The notes under the pieces are model-generated. The model saw only the letters and a list, made by a program, of their open reading frames with translations, was not told the origin of the DNA and searched no databases. This document shows, in pieces, positions 9,422 through 18,312 of a DNA stretch of 43,026 nucleotides (position 1 is its first letter; every line of letters begins with the position of its first letter). The stretch comes from Bacteroidaceae bacterium (GTDB lineage: Bacteria > Bacteroidota > Bacteroidia > Bacteroidales > Bacteroidaceae): the NCBI GenBank assembly GCA_017522915.1, contig JAFWXX010000002.1:1-43026 (forward strand), in the 5' to 3' direction. Made by a program: the position numbers and the translations under genes.

Positions 9422-10156
9422 ATGAAGAAGATTATATTTCCTTTATTGGCACTACTTCTCGCATTTCCGTTGTATGCCCAGAACATAGAGGCACCGGAGC
9501 CGGAAGCGCAGGTCGTTGACAATGCCGGCGAAATAACGGAACTTGTTTTCGGCGAAGAATATACCGGTGAGGCTCCGGTGACAATAAGGTTGCATGCCAA
9601 TGCCGAAGAGGTCGAAGGCTATTCGCTTGTATGTGCATGGGAGTTTGTGAAAGAAGGTGAGGTTGAACCGTATCTTGTACGTTACGATGCCGATGTGGAG
9701 ATAGAACTGCGTGAGAGCGGTACAACGATTATCCAGCCGCGTTTTACCTATACCAGCACTTCCAACAGTGAAATATTCTGGGAATTCGGTCCGGAGGTGT
9801 ATGAGCCGTTCAGGGTGATTCTTGCAGAATCCAATATCGATGCTCCAAACGCTTTCTCTCCTAACGGCGATGGAATAAACGACTATTACAATGTGTTCAA
9901 TGTGAAGTCCATTGTAGAGTTCAGTGCAGCCATATATAACCGTTGGGGGCAGCAGCTCTACTCATGGGGTATTGACGAGATAGAGTGTGAGACATGCGGC
10001 TGGGACGGCACATATAAGGGAAAACCGGTCAAGGCCGGCGTATATTATGTCGTTATAAATGCCAGAGGTGCCGATGGCGTGAGTTATGAATTCCGTCGTG
10101 ACGTGAATCTGTTGCGCGGATATACTGAAGAGACTGCAGGCGGAGTTGAGCCATGA
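9422..10156 (+). CDS. Secreted protein with CHU_C / type B type-IX sorting domain
   Basis: A 244-residue protein with a signal peptide ([20 protein letters not shown], 20 residues). The C-terminal part, from about residue 139, has the gliding-motility-associated C-terminal (CHU_C) pattern [14 protein letters not shown], then [22 protein letters not shown]. This domain acts as a type B sorting signal for the type IX secretion system in Bacteroidota. The N-terminal part is an unrecognised beta-rich region. ATG 9422 is preferred to an in-frame TTG at 9416. Its stop overlaps the uvrA start (ATGA), an odd coupling of a surface protein to a DNA-repair gene. Confidence 0.85.
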   Translation: MKKIIFPLLALLLAFPLYAQNIEAPEPEAQVVDNAGEITELVFGEEYTGEAPVTIRLHANAEEVEGYSLVCAWEFVKEGEVEPYLVRYDADVEIELRESGTTIIQPRFTYTSTSNSEIFWEFGPEVYEPFRVILAESNIDAPNAFSPNGDGINDYYNVFNVKSIVEFSAAIYNRWGQQLYSWGIDEIECETCGWDGTYKGKPVKAGVYYVVINARGADGVSYEFRRDVNLLRGYTEETAGGVEP

Positions 10157-12990
10157 CTGAGCCAAAAGAGGAAAAAGGAAAGATAGAGGTCTTTGGAGCA
10201 CGTGTCCATAACCTAAAGAATATTGATGTGGAGATACCGCACGATTCGCTGACGGTGATTACCGGCCTCAGCGGCAGCGGAAAGTCTTCGCTTGCTTTCG
10301 ATACGATATTTGCAGAGGGGCAGAGACGTTATCTGGAAACGTTTTCTACGTATGCCCGCAACTTCTTGGGCGGCATGGAACGCCCCGATGTTGACAAGAT
10401 TACAGGCCTTAGTCCTGTAATATCAATTGAGCAGAAGACTACAAACAAGAATCCGCGTTCCACTGTAGGTACTACAACCGAGATATACGACTACATGCGT
10501 CTTCTCTTCTCACGTGCGGCTGATGCATACTCTTACCTTTCGGGCGAGAAGATGGTTAAATATACCGAAGAGAAGATTCTGGAACTGATACTCAATGACT
10601 ATAACGGCAAGCGCATATATATGCTTGCTCCGTTGGTGAAAGCACGCAAGGGACATTACAAGGAACTATTCGAGCAGATGATGCGTAAAGGATACTTGAA
10701 TGTGCGTATCGACGGTGAACTGTGTGAAATGAGCCGCGGAATGATGCTTGAACGCTACAAGAATCATGATATTGAAGTTGTCATTGACAAGCTTGCGGTA
10801 GATGCAAAGGATACTCAGCGTTTGAAGCAGAGTCTCGCTACTGCCTTGTCGCAAGGCGACGGCCTTGTCATGATAATGGAGATGCCGTCGGGAACGGTGC
10901 GCCATTACAGCAAGCGTCTTATGTGTCCGGTAACCGGCCTCTCCTATAAGGAACCCGACCCGCATAACTTTTCGTTCAATTCTCCGCAAGGTTTCTGCCC
11001 TAAGTGCAAGGGATTGGGCGTGGTGAGCCGTGTCGATGAGGACAAGGTCGTCCCCGACCGTTCTTTGTCGGTCTATGACGGAGCTCTTGCACCTCTTGGA
11101 AAGTATCGACGTTCATCGATATTCCAACAGATAGAGGCTGTCCTTGCGCGTTACGATGCAGATTTGAAGACTCCGGTTGCGGAACTGCCCGAAGAGGCTC
11201 TGGATGAGATTCTTTACGGTTCTCCTGTACCTCTGAGACTGAGCAGCTCGTCGGAGATGTTCTACGATAGCATATCGACATACGACGGTCTTGTAAAGTA
11301 CATACAGCAGCAGAAGGATTCAGGCGTGTCGGCAAAGGAGCTGCGTTGGGCGGAACAGTTCTCGGCAATGCAGGTGTGCCCTGAGTGCGGAGGAGCAAGA
11401 TTGAACAAGGAGGCGCTTCATTATCGTCTTGGCGGGAAGAATATATACGAACTGGCATCGATGGATATATCGCAGCTGCATGAGTGGCTGAACGGGCTCG
11501 ATTCTCTTCTCAGTGAGAAACAGCGCGCCATTGCCGGAGAGATAGTGAAGGAAATCCAGTCGCGTATAGGCTTCTTGCTCGATGTCGGTCTGGGATATCT
11601 GTCGTTGAACCGTGCTTCGGCATCGTTGTCGGGCGGAGAGGGACAGCGAATACGCCTTGCGACTCAGGTGGGCTCTCAGCTCGTCAATGTGTTCTATATA
11701 CTGGATGAACCGAGCATAGGCCTTCATCCGCGTGACAATGACAGGCTTATAAATTCGCTGAAGTCATTGCGTGACATTGGAAATACTGTCATAGTTGTAG
11801 AGCATGACCGTGATATAATGCTTGCATCTGATTATCTTATAGACCTGGGGCCGAAGGCAGGCCGCAAGGGTGGTGAAGTCGTCTTTGCCGGAACGCCGGA
11901 ACAGATGCTCAAAGGTAATACGATGACAGCACGTTTCCTCAATGGTGAGGAGAAAATTGAAGTGCCTGCAAAACGACGTGAAGGCAATGGGCACTCCATA
12001 AAGATATACGGTGCAAGGGGCAATAACTTGAAGAGTGTCGATGTTGAGTTCCCGTTAGGGAAACTTATATGTGTAACCGGAGTCTCCGGAGGTGGAAAAT
12101 CAACGCTTGTCAACGATACGCTGCAGCCTATCCTTGCAAAGCATTTCTACCGTGCATTGCGCGAACCGTTGCCTTATGACAAGGTTGAGGGCATTGAGCA
12201 TATCGACAAGATTGTGGATGTTGACCAGTCGCCGCTCGGCCGTTCTCCACGTTCCAATCCTGCGACATATACAGGTGTGTTCTCCGATATACGCAATCTT
12301 TTCGTCGAACTGCCCGAAGCGAAGATACGCGGATACAAGCCAGGACGCTTCTCGTTCAATGTGTCGGGCGGCCGATGTGAGGCTTGCGGCGGCAATGGAT
12401 ACAGGACTCTGGAGATGAACTTCCTGCCCGATGTCATGGTACCGTGCGAGGTGTGTCACGGCAAAAGATATAACCGCGAAACGCTTGAGGTTCGTTACAA
12501 GGGCAAGTCCATAGCCGATGTGCTCGACATGACAATAAACATGGCTGTAGAGTTCTTTGAAAATGTGCCTGTAATACTTAACAAGATAAAGGTTCTGCAG
12601 GATGTGGGTCTCGGCTACATCAAGCTTGGGCAACCTTCGACAACGCTGTCGGGCGGCGAGAGCCAGAGAGTCAAGCTGGCTACCGAATTGTCCAAACGTG
12701 ATACCGGGAAGACGCTTTATCTGCTTGATGAACCTACAACAGGGTTGCATTTCGAGGATATACGTGTGCTTATGGGGGTGATAAACCGTCTTGTTGACAA
12801 GGGAAACACGGTTGTTATCATCGAGCATAACCTTGATGTAATAAAGATGGCCGACCATATAATCGACATGGGGCCCGAAGGCGGCCGTGAAGGCGGTACG
12901 GTAATGGCAACCGGAACGCCCGAAGAGGTTGCAGAGAAGGGTGTCGGGCATACAGCACCGTATCTTGCAGACGAACTCTCAAGAAAATAA
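10153..12990 (+). CDS. uvrA: Excinuclease ABC subunit A
   Basis: UvrA is the damage-sensing ATPase of nucleotide excision repair; it dimerises and loads UvrB at lesions. Both ABC halves are complete: Walker A GLSGSGKS (residues 38-45) and VSGGGKST, signature motifs LSGGEGQR and LSGGESQR, and Walker [10 protein letters not shown] and LYLLDEPT. Zinc-binding CPKCKGLG and the CEACGGNG...CEVCHG module are present. The length, 945 residues, is normal. Its start overlaps the stop of the CHU_C gene and rmuC follows after 28 bases, giving a repair and recombination operon. Confidence 0.98.
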   Translation: MTEPKEEKGKIEVFGARVHNLKNIDVEIPHDSLTVITGLSGSGKSSLAFDTIFAEGQRRYLETFSTYARNFLGGMERPDVDKITGLSPVISIEQKTTNKNPRSTVGTTTEIYDYMRLLFSRAADAYSYLSGEKMVKYTEEKILELILNDYNGKRIYMLAPLVKARKGHYKELFEQMMRKGYLNVRIDGELCEMSRGMMLERYKNHDIEVVIDKLAVDAKDTQRLKQSLATALSQGDGLVMIMEMPSGTVRHYSKRLMCPVTGLSYKEPDPHNFSFNSPQGFCPKCKGLGVVSRVDEDKVVPDRSLSVYDGALAPLGKYRRSSIFQQIEAVLARYDADLKTPVAELPEEALDEILYGSPVPLRLSSSSEMFYDSISTYDGLVKYIQQQKDSGVSAKELRWAEQFSAMQVCPECGGARLNKEALHYRLGGKNIYELASMDISQLHEWLNGLDSLLSEKQRAIAGEIVKEIQSRIGFLLDVGLGYLSLNRASASLSGGEGQRIRLATQVGSQLVNVFYILDEPSIGLHPRDNDRLINSLKSLRDIGNTVIVVEHDRDIMLASDYLIDLGPKAGRKGGEVVFAGTPEQMLKGNTMTARFLNGEEKIEVPAKRREGNGHSIKIYGARGNNLKSVDVEFPLGKLICVTGVSGGGKSTLVNDTLQPILAKHFYRALREPLPYDKVEGIEHIDKIVDVDQSPLGRSPRSNPATYTGVFSDIRNLFVELPEAKIRGYKPGRFSFNVSGGRCEACGGNGYRTLEMNFLPDVMVPCEVCHGKRYNRETLEVRYKGKSIADVLDMTINMAVEFFENVPVILNKIKVLQDVGLGYIKLGQPSTTLSGGESQRVKLATELSKRDTGKTLYLLDEPTTGLHFEDIRVLMGVINRLVDKGNTVVIIEHNLDVIKMADHIIDMGPEGGREGGTVMATGTPEEVAEKGVGHTAPYLADELSRK

Positions 12991-13018
12991 TCAGTTTCAA
13001 ATTTTTAGGGGATAATAG

Positions 13019-14422
13019 ATGGAAGCGATATTGTTTATTCTAATAGGTATACTCAAAGGACTTCTTATAGGCTTGCTCATAGCAAGGAGCAAGCGGCAGA
13101 AGCTTGTTACAGAGATTGAACGTCTTAAGTGGCAGCAGGAGGCGGAGAAAGCGAACAATGAAACATTGTGTACAAGTCTTAAATCGCAATTGGAAGAGGT
13201 AAAAGCCGATAGCGAGAGACGTTTGGCGCAGTCGAAAAGCGAGACTGAGGCTCATTTTGAGAAGTTGCTGAAAGAGAAGGAAAAATCATCTGCCGACGCA
13301 CTTTCCGCACAGGAAAAAAGGCATAGTGAGGCTATTGCGTCACAGCAGGCACGCTTTGACGAGACACTTGAGAAAGTAGCGGCGCAGATGAGGAGTGCTA
13401 CGGATGAAATGCTCAAGCAGCGTCAGAAGGAGTTTGCCGAATCGAGCAATACCAATCTGGGACAGATTGTGACTCCTTTGCGCGAGACTATAGAAAAAAT
13501 GAAGGAGACAATGCATAACAGCACTCTCAAGCAGACCGAGATGAGCAGTGAAATGAAAGCCAATCTTGAGAATATGATGCGTCATAGTGAGGCTGCAAAA
13601 CAGAGTGCCGATGAGCTTGCACGTGTCTTCAAACACCGTAGCAAGGTGCAGGGAGATTGGGGCGAGCGTGTTCTCGACGAACTGCTGGAGTCGCAAGGGC
13701 TCACACGTGGCAGACACTATGATATACAGACAACGATACGCGACGCTTCGGGAAATACCGTAAAGTCGGACAGCGGAGGCATCATGCGTCCCGACGTTGT
13801 GCTGCATCTTGACAATAACAGGGAGATTATAATCGACTCAAAGGTCTCGCTTACCGCATTCATGGACTATGTTAATGCTGAGACGGAAGAGGAACGCCAG
13901 CAGTTCCTGAAAGCACATGTCGATAGCATACAGAAGCATGTAAAAGAGCTTTCTACAAAGGACTATTCATCATATATACAGCCGCCGAAGGTGAAGATGG
14001 ACTATGTGATAATGTTCGTTCCTCATACAGGCGCACTTTGGAGCGCGCTCAATGCGCAGCCCGACCTATGGCGTAAGGCTATGGAATCGAATGTCTTCAT
14101 TGCTGACGAGCAGACTTTGTTCGCGGCTCTCAGGATTGTGAGCCTTACATGGCGGCAGATAGCGCAGGCCGAAAATCATGAAAAGGTCTATGCGCTTGCC
14201 AATGAGATTATAGAGCGTGTGGCAATGTTCATGGAAAAGTATAATGCCATAGGAAAGGCTATCGATAATGCGGCTGCGGCTTTTGAGGACGGAAAGAAGA
14301 AACTGGTTCCTGGCGGGCAGAGTATCCTCAACAGTTGTGCCAAGCTGGAGAAGCTTGGTGCCAAGCAGAGCAAGAAACATCCTTTGCCTCAAATCGGTGA
14401 TGCCGAGCCAGAGGATAATTGA
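13019..14422 (+). CDS. rmuC: DNA recombination protein RmuC
   Basis: A 467-residue RmuC homologue. It has an N-terminal hydrophobic helix (ILFILIGILKGLLIGLLIA), then a long charged coiled coil (about residues 35-200) and the RmuC domain with its PD-(D/E)xK-like core (VQGDWGERVLDELL, PDVVLHL, EIIIDSKVSLTAF). In E. coli, rmuC limits inversions between short inverted repeats; the biochemical activity is thought to be nucleolytic. It follows uvrA closely and ends at a palindromic terminator. Confidence 0.94.
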   Translation: MEAILFILIGILKGLLIGLLIARSKRQKLVTEIERLKWQQEAEKANNETLCTSLKSQLEEVKADSERRLAQSKSETEAHFEKLLKEKEKSSADALSAQEKRHSEAIASQQARFDETLEKVAAQMRSATDEMLKQRQKEFAESSNTNLGQIVTPLRETIEKMKETMHNSTLKQTEMSSEMKANLENMMRHSEAAKQSADELARVFKHRSKVQGDWGERVLDELLESQGLTRGRHYDIQTTIRDASGNTVKSDSGGIMRPDVVLHLDNNREIIIDSKVSLTAFMDYVNAETEEERQQFLKAHVDSIQKHVKELSTKDYSSYIQPPKVKMDYVIMFVPHTGALWSALNAQPDLWRKAMESNVFIADEQTLFAALRIVSLTWRQIAQAENHEKVYALANEIIERVAMFMEKYNAIGKAIDNAAAAFEDGKKKLVPGGQSILNSCAKLEKLGAKQSKKHPLPQIGDAEPEDN

Positions 14423-14437
14423 TAATTGTTGTTGGTT

Positions 14438-14479
14438 AAACAGACAGCACTGCTTTTCGAAAAGCAGTGCTGTCTGTTT
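14438..14479. terminator. 20-bp palindromic terminator between rmuC and gdhA
   Basis: The arms at 14438-14457 and 14460-14479 are perfect complements with only CG between them, so the centre is TTTTCGAAAA. It sits between convergent genes and probably acts in both directions. Confidence 0.8.
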
Positions 14480-14551
14480 GAAGAGACTGGCTCTTTCTGT
14501 ATTTTGACTCTTTGTTTCTTGGTATGTCTCTTTTGTCCTCTAAGTGAGTGT

Positions 14552-15886
14552 TTATACAATGCCTTGCGCCATCATGGCCTTAGCCACTTTGAGGAAGCCG
14601 GCGACGTTCGCGCCCTTTACATAGTCGATGTATCCGTCCTCGCGTGTGCCGTACTTGACACATGCACTATGTATGTTATGCATGATTTCGTGCAACATCT
14701 GGTCAACCTGCTTGCTGCTCCAGTTGATTTTGCCCGAATTCTGGCTCATTTCAAGGCCTGAAACCGATACTCCGCCGGCATTTGAAGCCTTGCCCGGAGC
14801 GTACAGTATCTTCGCTGCCTGGAATGTGTGGATTGCTTCCGGAGTAGATGGCATGTTTGCACCTTCCGATACGGCAATGACTCCGTTGGCAACGAGTGTT
14901 CTGGCATCATCCCCGTTGATTTCGTTCTGTGTTGCCGATGGCAATGCGATGTCGCCTTTCTCGCTCCAGGGCCTTGCATTCTCAACATATTTGCAACCGT
15001 ACTTGTCGGCGTACTCCTTGATTCGTCCACGGCGTACGTTCTTCAGTTCCATGATGAAGTCGAGTTTCTCGCGGTCAATTCCGTCCGGGTCGTAGATGTA
15101 TCCGTTAGAGTCGCTCATGGTGACAACCTTTCCGCCAAGCTGTATTATTTTTTCAACGGTGTATTGTGCTACATTTCCAGAGCCTGATACAAGGCATGTC
15201 TTTCCTTCTATGCTCTCTCCTCGTGTGCCCAACATCTCTTGCAGGAAGTAGATATTGCCGTATCCTGTAGCTTCGGGGCGTATAAGTGAACCTCCGAATT
15301 CAAGTCCTTTGCCGGTGAACACACCGTTGAACTCGCGTGTAAGCTTCTTGTACATTCCGAACATATAGCCTACTTCGCGTCCGCCAACTCCAATGTCTCC
15401 AGCCGGAACGTCCATCTCCGGACCTATATTGCGCCATAGTTCTGTTATGAATGCCTGACAGAAACGCATTACCTCGTTATCGCTCTTGCCTTTGGGGTCG
15501 AAGTCGGAACCTCCTTTTGCACCGCCCATGGGAAGGGTGGTGAGCGAGTTCTTGAAAGTCTGCTCGAAAGCAAGATATTTGAGTATGCCTACATTCACTG
15601 AGGGATGAAAACGTATTCCTCCTTTGTAAGGTCCGATAGCATTGTTGTGCTGTACGCGGTATCCTGTGTTGGTATGTACCTTCCCGTTGTCATCGACCCA
15701 TGTGACACGGAATGTGAATATGCGGTCGGGGATGCAGAGCCTCTCGATAAGGTTACTTGCTTCAAACTCCGGGTGTTTGTTGTATTCCTCTTCAATTGAG
15801 TGCAATACCTCTTCTACTGCCTGAAAATATTCGGGCTCGTTAGGAAATTTCTTCTTAAGGCTCTCTAATGTGGTTTCAACTTTCAT
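14552..15886 (-). CDS. gdhA: NADP-type glutamate dehydrogenase
   Basis: A 444-residue hexameric-type glutamate dehydrogenase interconverting 2-oxoglutarate plus ammonia and glutamate, the main ammonia-assimilating enzyme of gut Bacteroidales. The substrate-binding region shows GPYKGGIRFH with Lys88 and the catalytic PMGGAKGGSD with Lys124; the coenzyme fold has VSGSGNVAQY. WSSKQVDQMLHEIMHNIH is the C-terminal helix of the family. Length and start match the GdhA subgroup. It is a single gene with its own promoter, ending at a shared terminator. NADP preference is inferred from subgroup similarity. Confidence 0.96.
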   Translation of the reverse strand: MKVETTLESLKKKFPNEPEYFQAVEEVLHSIEEEYNKHPEFEASNLIERLCIPDRIFTFRVTWVDDNGKVHTNTGYRVQHNNAIGPYKGGIRFHPSVNVGILKYLAFEQTFKNSLTTLPMGGAKGGSDFDPKGKSDNEVMRFCQAFITELWRNIGPEMDVPAGDIGVGGREVGYMFGMYKKLTREFNGVFTGKGLEFGGSLIRPEATGYGNIYFLQEMLGTRGESIEGKTCLVSGSGNVAQYTVEKIIQLGGKVVTMSDSNGYIYDPDGIDREKLDFIMELKNVRRGRIKEYADKYGCKYVENARPWSEKGDIALPSATQNEINGDDARTLVANGVIAVSEGANMPSTPEAIHTFQAAKILYAPGKASNAGGVSVSGLEMSQNSGKINWSSKQVDQMLHEIMHNIHSACVKYGTREDGYIDYVKGANVAGFLKVAKAMMAQGIV

Positions 15887-15935
15887 CGTATGAATCTATT
15901 TTAATCAGTAATGGCTTTTGTTATTGCTTTGCTCG

Positions 15936-15943
15936 CAAAATTA
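15936..15943 (-). promoter_or_regulatory. Candidate -7 box for gdhA
   Basis: On the minus strand this reads TAATTTTG (TAnnTTTG), about 50 bases before the gdhA start. No clear -33 box is seen. The rest of the 306-base gap to the next gene is AT-rich and otherwise carries only the opposite-facing promoter at 16127-16156. Confidence 0.45.
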
Positions 15944-16126
15944 ATATATACTTTTGTAAAAATGAAGAAATGTAAGTGTTTTTTTGAAAAAACATGAAAA
16001 GTGTCTTGTTTGTATGGGTAAATAACTGTTATTTTTAGTTAAATTGTCGTAAAGTTGGACAAAATGTATCTTTCTGCAAGCGGAGGTGCTCGGTTCTTGT
16101 AAATAGATATTAATGATGGATATTCT

Positions 16127-16156
16127 TTTGAAATCCGCTTACTTGTACTATCTTCG
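16127..16156 (+). promoter_or_regulatory. Promoter of the kinase/RapZ-C fusion gene
   Basis: TTTG (16127-16130) is followed after 18 bases by TATCTTCG (16149-16156). The predicted transcript start near 16163 favours the ATG at 16193 over the upstream ATG at 16169. Confidence 0.5.
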
Positions 16157-16192
16157 CTCAATGTTAGTTTGCTTTCAAGAAAGAATAAGGCA

Positions 16193-17617
16193 ATGATTGA
16201 AAAAATAAAAGAATTATATAGGAATAGATTCGGCTGCGAACCGCAAGCTGTAGTTAAGCTTACCGGTGACGGCTCCAATCGTGCATATTATAGAATAATG
16301 GGAGATGGACCGTCTGTAATAGCGGCTGCAGGTACGTCGGTAGAGGAGAATAATGCCTTTGTTGCGCTTGCAGAAGCATTTGCGAAGAGCGGTGTGTGTG
16401 TGCCTGAGGTTTTTGCGGTTTCCTCAGACGGAATGTGTTATTTGCAGGAGGATTTGGGTGATACAACTCTTTTTCTCTCAATGAAAGAGTCCCGTGAGAA
16501 AGGCGAATTCTCCAATGATGATGTCTCAGTGCTGTGTAATGTGATGTCTCAGTTGCCTCATATCCAGTTCCGTGTTCCCGAATACTTTGACTTTTCATTA
16601 TGCTATCCTGTAAGTGAGTTCGATGAACGTGCTGTAATGTGGGACCTTAACTATTTCAAATACTGCTTCTTGAAAGGGGTAGGCATTGAATTTGATGAGA
16701 ATCGTCTTGAGGATGAATTTGTGAAGCTGTCATTCATGCTTCTGAAAGATGACAGCAATACTTTTCTGTATCGTGATTTCCAGTCCCGGAATGTTATGCT
16801 CAAGAATGGAACCCCTTATTTCATCGATTTCCAAGGCGGGCGTCGCGGCCCTCTCTATTACGATGTGGCATCGTTTATCGGGCAGTCACGTGCAAGATAT
16901 ACCCCGCATGTCGTTGAAAGGATGATTGATGCATATCTGCAGTCGTTGTCGCAATATAGAAATGTGGACAGGTCCCATTTCATGCGCATGCTATCGTTGT
17001 TCCGCGTATTCCGTCTTTTGCAGAATTTGGGTACGTATGGTTTTCGTGGACTTTTTGAGCGCAAGAAAGCTTTTGTCGAGACAATCCCTGCTGCATTGCA
17101 CCAGCTGTATGCTATATTGAACGGGCCGGTCGCGGATTTCCCTTATATGCTTGAACTTGTAAAGGAGATAAAGGAATTGCCTCTTTTTAACCGCGAGGAT
17201 ATACGCGAACTGACTGTAGATGTCATGAGCTTTTCCTATAAACGCGGTATTCCCGACGATACTTCGGGCAATGGCGGCGGCTTTGTGTTCGATTGCCGTG
17301 CTATCCATAATCCTGGGCGTTATGAACCTTACAAGAAACTTACCGGCATGGATGATCCGGTAATAAAGTTCCTGGAGAGTGAAAGTGAAATTGCTCAGTT
17401 CCTTGAGAATGCCTATGCTATGGTCGATAATATGGTCGATACATATAAGAAGCGCGGGTTCACTCACATACAGGTATGTTGTGGCTGTACGGGCGGTCAG
17501 CACCGTTCGGTTTATAGTGCCGAACACATAGCGCATCATGTAGCCGAAAAATTCGGTGTTAGAGTTGTTGTCAATCATAAGATGCTAAACCGTTGTTATG
17601 TGATAGAAGCGAAGTGA
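16193..17617 (+). CDS. Aminoglycoside-phosphotransferase-like sugar kinase fused to a RapZ C-terminal domain
   Basis: A 474-residue two-domain protein. Residues about 1-330 form a choline/aminoglycoside-kinase fold: TGDGSNRAYYRI (glycine loop), FLYRDFQSRNVM (catalytic loop with Asp) and YFIDFQGGRRGPLYYDVASF (metal-binding Asp). This resembles AmgK-type cell-wall amino-sugar kinases. Residues about 339-474 match the C-terminal domain of RapZ, with CRAIHNPGRYEPYKKLTGMD and CGCTGGQHRSVYSAEHIAHH. In E. coli that domain senses glucosamine-6-phosphate and controls GlmS through a small RNA. The RapZ N-terminal P-loop domain is absent. A role in amino-sugar supply is inferred. Met 16193 is chosen from promoter spacing. 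Confidence 0.85.
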   Translation: MIEKIKELYRNRFGCEPQAVVKLTGDGSNRAYYRIMGDGPSVIAAAGTSVEENNAFVALAEAFAKSGVCVPEVFAVSSDGMCYLQEDLGDTTLFLSMKESREKGEFSNDDVSVLCNVMSQLPHIQFRVPEYFDFSLCYPVSEFDERAVMWDLNYFKYCFLKGVGIEFDENRLEDEFVKLSFMLLKDDSNTFLYRDFQSRNVMLKNGTPYFIDFQGGRRGPLYYDVASFIGQSRARYTPHVVERMIDAYLQSLSQYRNVDRSHFMRMLSLFRVFRLLQNLGTYGFRGLFERKKAFVETIPAALHQLYAILNGPVADFPYMLELVKEIKELPLFNREDIRELTVDVMSFSYKRGIPDDTSGNGGGFVFDCRAIHNPGRYEPYKKLTGMDDPVIKFLESESEIAQFLENAYAMVDNMVDTYKKRGFTHIQVCCGCTGGQHRSVYSAEHIAHHVAEKFGVRVVVNHKMLNRCYVIEAK

Positions 17618-17648
17618 AACGATTGGAAATACGGGTATTTTTTGTGCT

Positions 17649-18116
17649 ATGATTAGAAGACTCCTTCTGCTGTTTATGCTTGTTTTGCTGCTGCATGGGT
17701 ATGCTGTGGCGCAGATATTCGATAAGTTTCTCTCCGCCTACAATAAGGTGGAAGGTGCTGAGCTGCTTGAGATATCAGGCAAGGAACTTGCTGTCCTTTC
17801 GTATAGCTTGCCTGAGCATCAGAAGTCTTTTTATAGACTTGTTGACAAGATGATAACCTTCTCTATGAAAAATTGCGCTCCGGCTGAAAGGGAACGGTTT
17901 TATGCCGGAATTTCTGCTTTTTCTCCCGAAGGATATGTAGCTGAAGAGCATAACGCGGAGGCCTCCGGGAGAACTAAACTCTTTTTCAAGTTCAATGAAA
18001 AGAAAGGCGTCTGTACCGAGATTGTCGTTGCAGCGCTGGATGACAAGCTGGATGTGGCTCTTACAATCCTTAAGGGTAAGTTCAGTCTTGACGACATGAA
18101 AGTCATGTTCGAGTGA
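17649..18116 (+). CDS. Small secreted protein, DUF4252-like
   Basis: A 155-residue protein with a clear signal peptide (MIRRLLLLFMLVLLLHGYAVAQ). The mature part (IFDKFLSAYNKVEGAELLEIS, then a C-terminal GKFSLDDMKVMF) has the layout of DUF4252-type Bacteroidota proteins, but the match is by eye and tentative. It begins 31 bases after the kinase/RapZ-C gene and is probably co-transcribed. No function is known to me. Confidence 0.75.
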   Translation: MIRRLLLLFMLVLLLHGYAVAQIFDKFLSAYNKVEGAELLEISGKELAVLSYSLPEHQKSFYRLVDKMITFSMKNCAPAERERFYAGISAFSPEGYVAEEHNAEASGRTKLFFKFNEKKGVCTEIVVAALDDKLDVALTILKGKFSLDDMKVMFE

Positions 18117-18279
18117 ACGATGGCGGTTATTGCTTGAAGAATCCCTCTAAAGTTTTTTGTCTGCTTTACCGCTTGTTTTCATTGCATGCCTTCTTGGGTT
18201 TGTTTGTAGCAGTATGCCCATATACCTCTTTTATTATTCATTAGTAGGCAACTTTCTTTTACTTTTCGTTTTTTTTGGG

Positions 18280-18287
18280 TAACTTTG
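18280..18287 (+). promoter_or_regulatory. Candidate -7 box for ileS
   Basis: TAACTTTG matches TAnnTTTG and lies 25 bases before the ileS start. A T-rich tract precedes it, but no exact TTTG lies at the right spacing. Confidence 0.5.
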
Positions 18288-18312
18288 CGCAACTTTATAG
18301 TTTGATATAGAG

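Noticed and set aside
16039..16278. A 79-codon minus-strand frame upstream of the kinase/RapZ-C gene
   Set aside because: It overlaps the promoter and 5' end of the real plus-strand gene and has no protein-like features.
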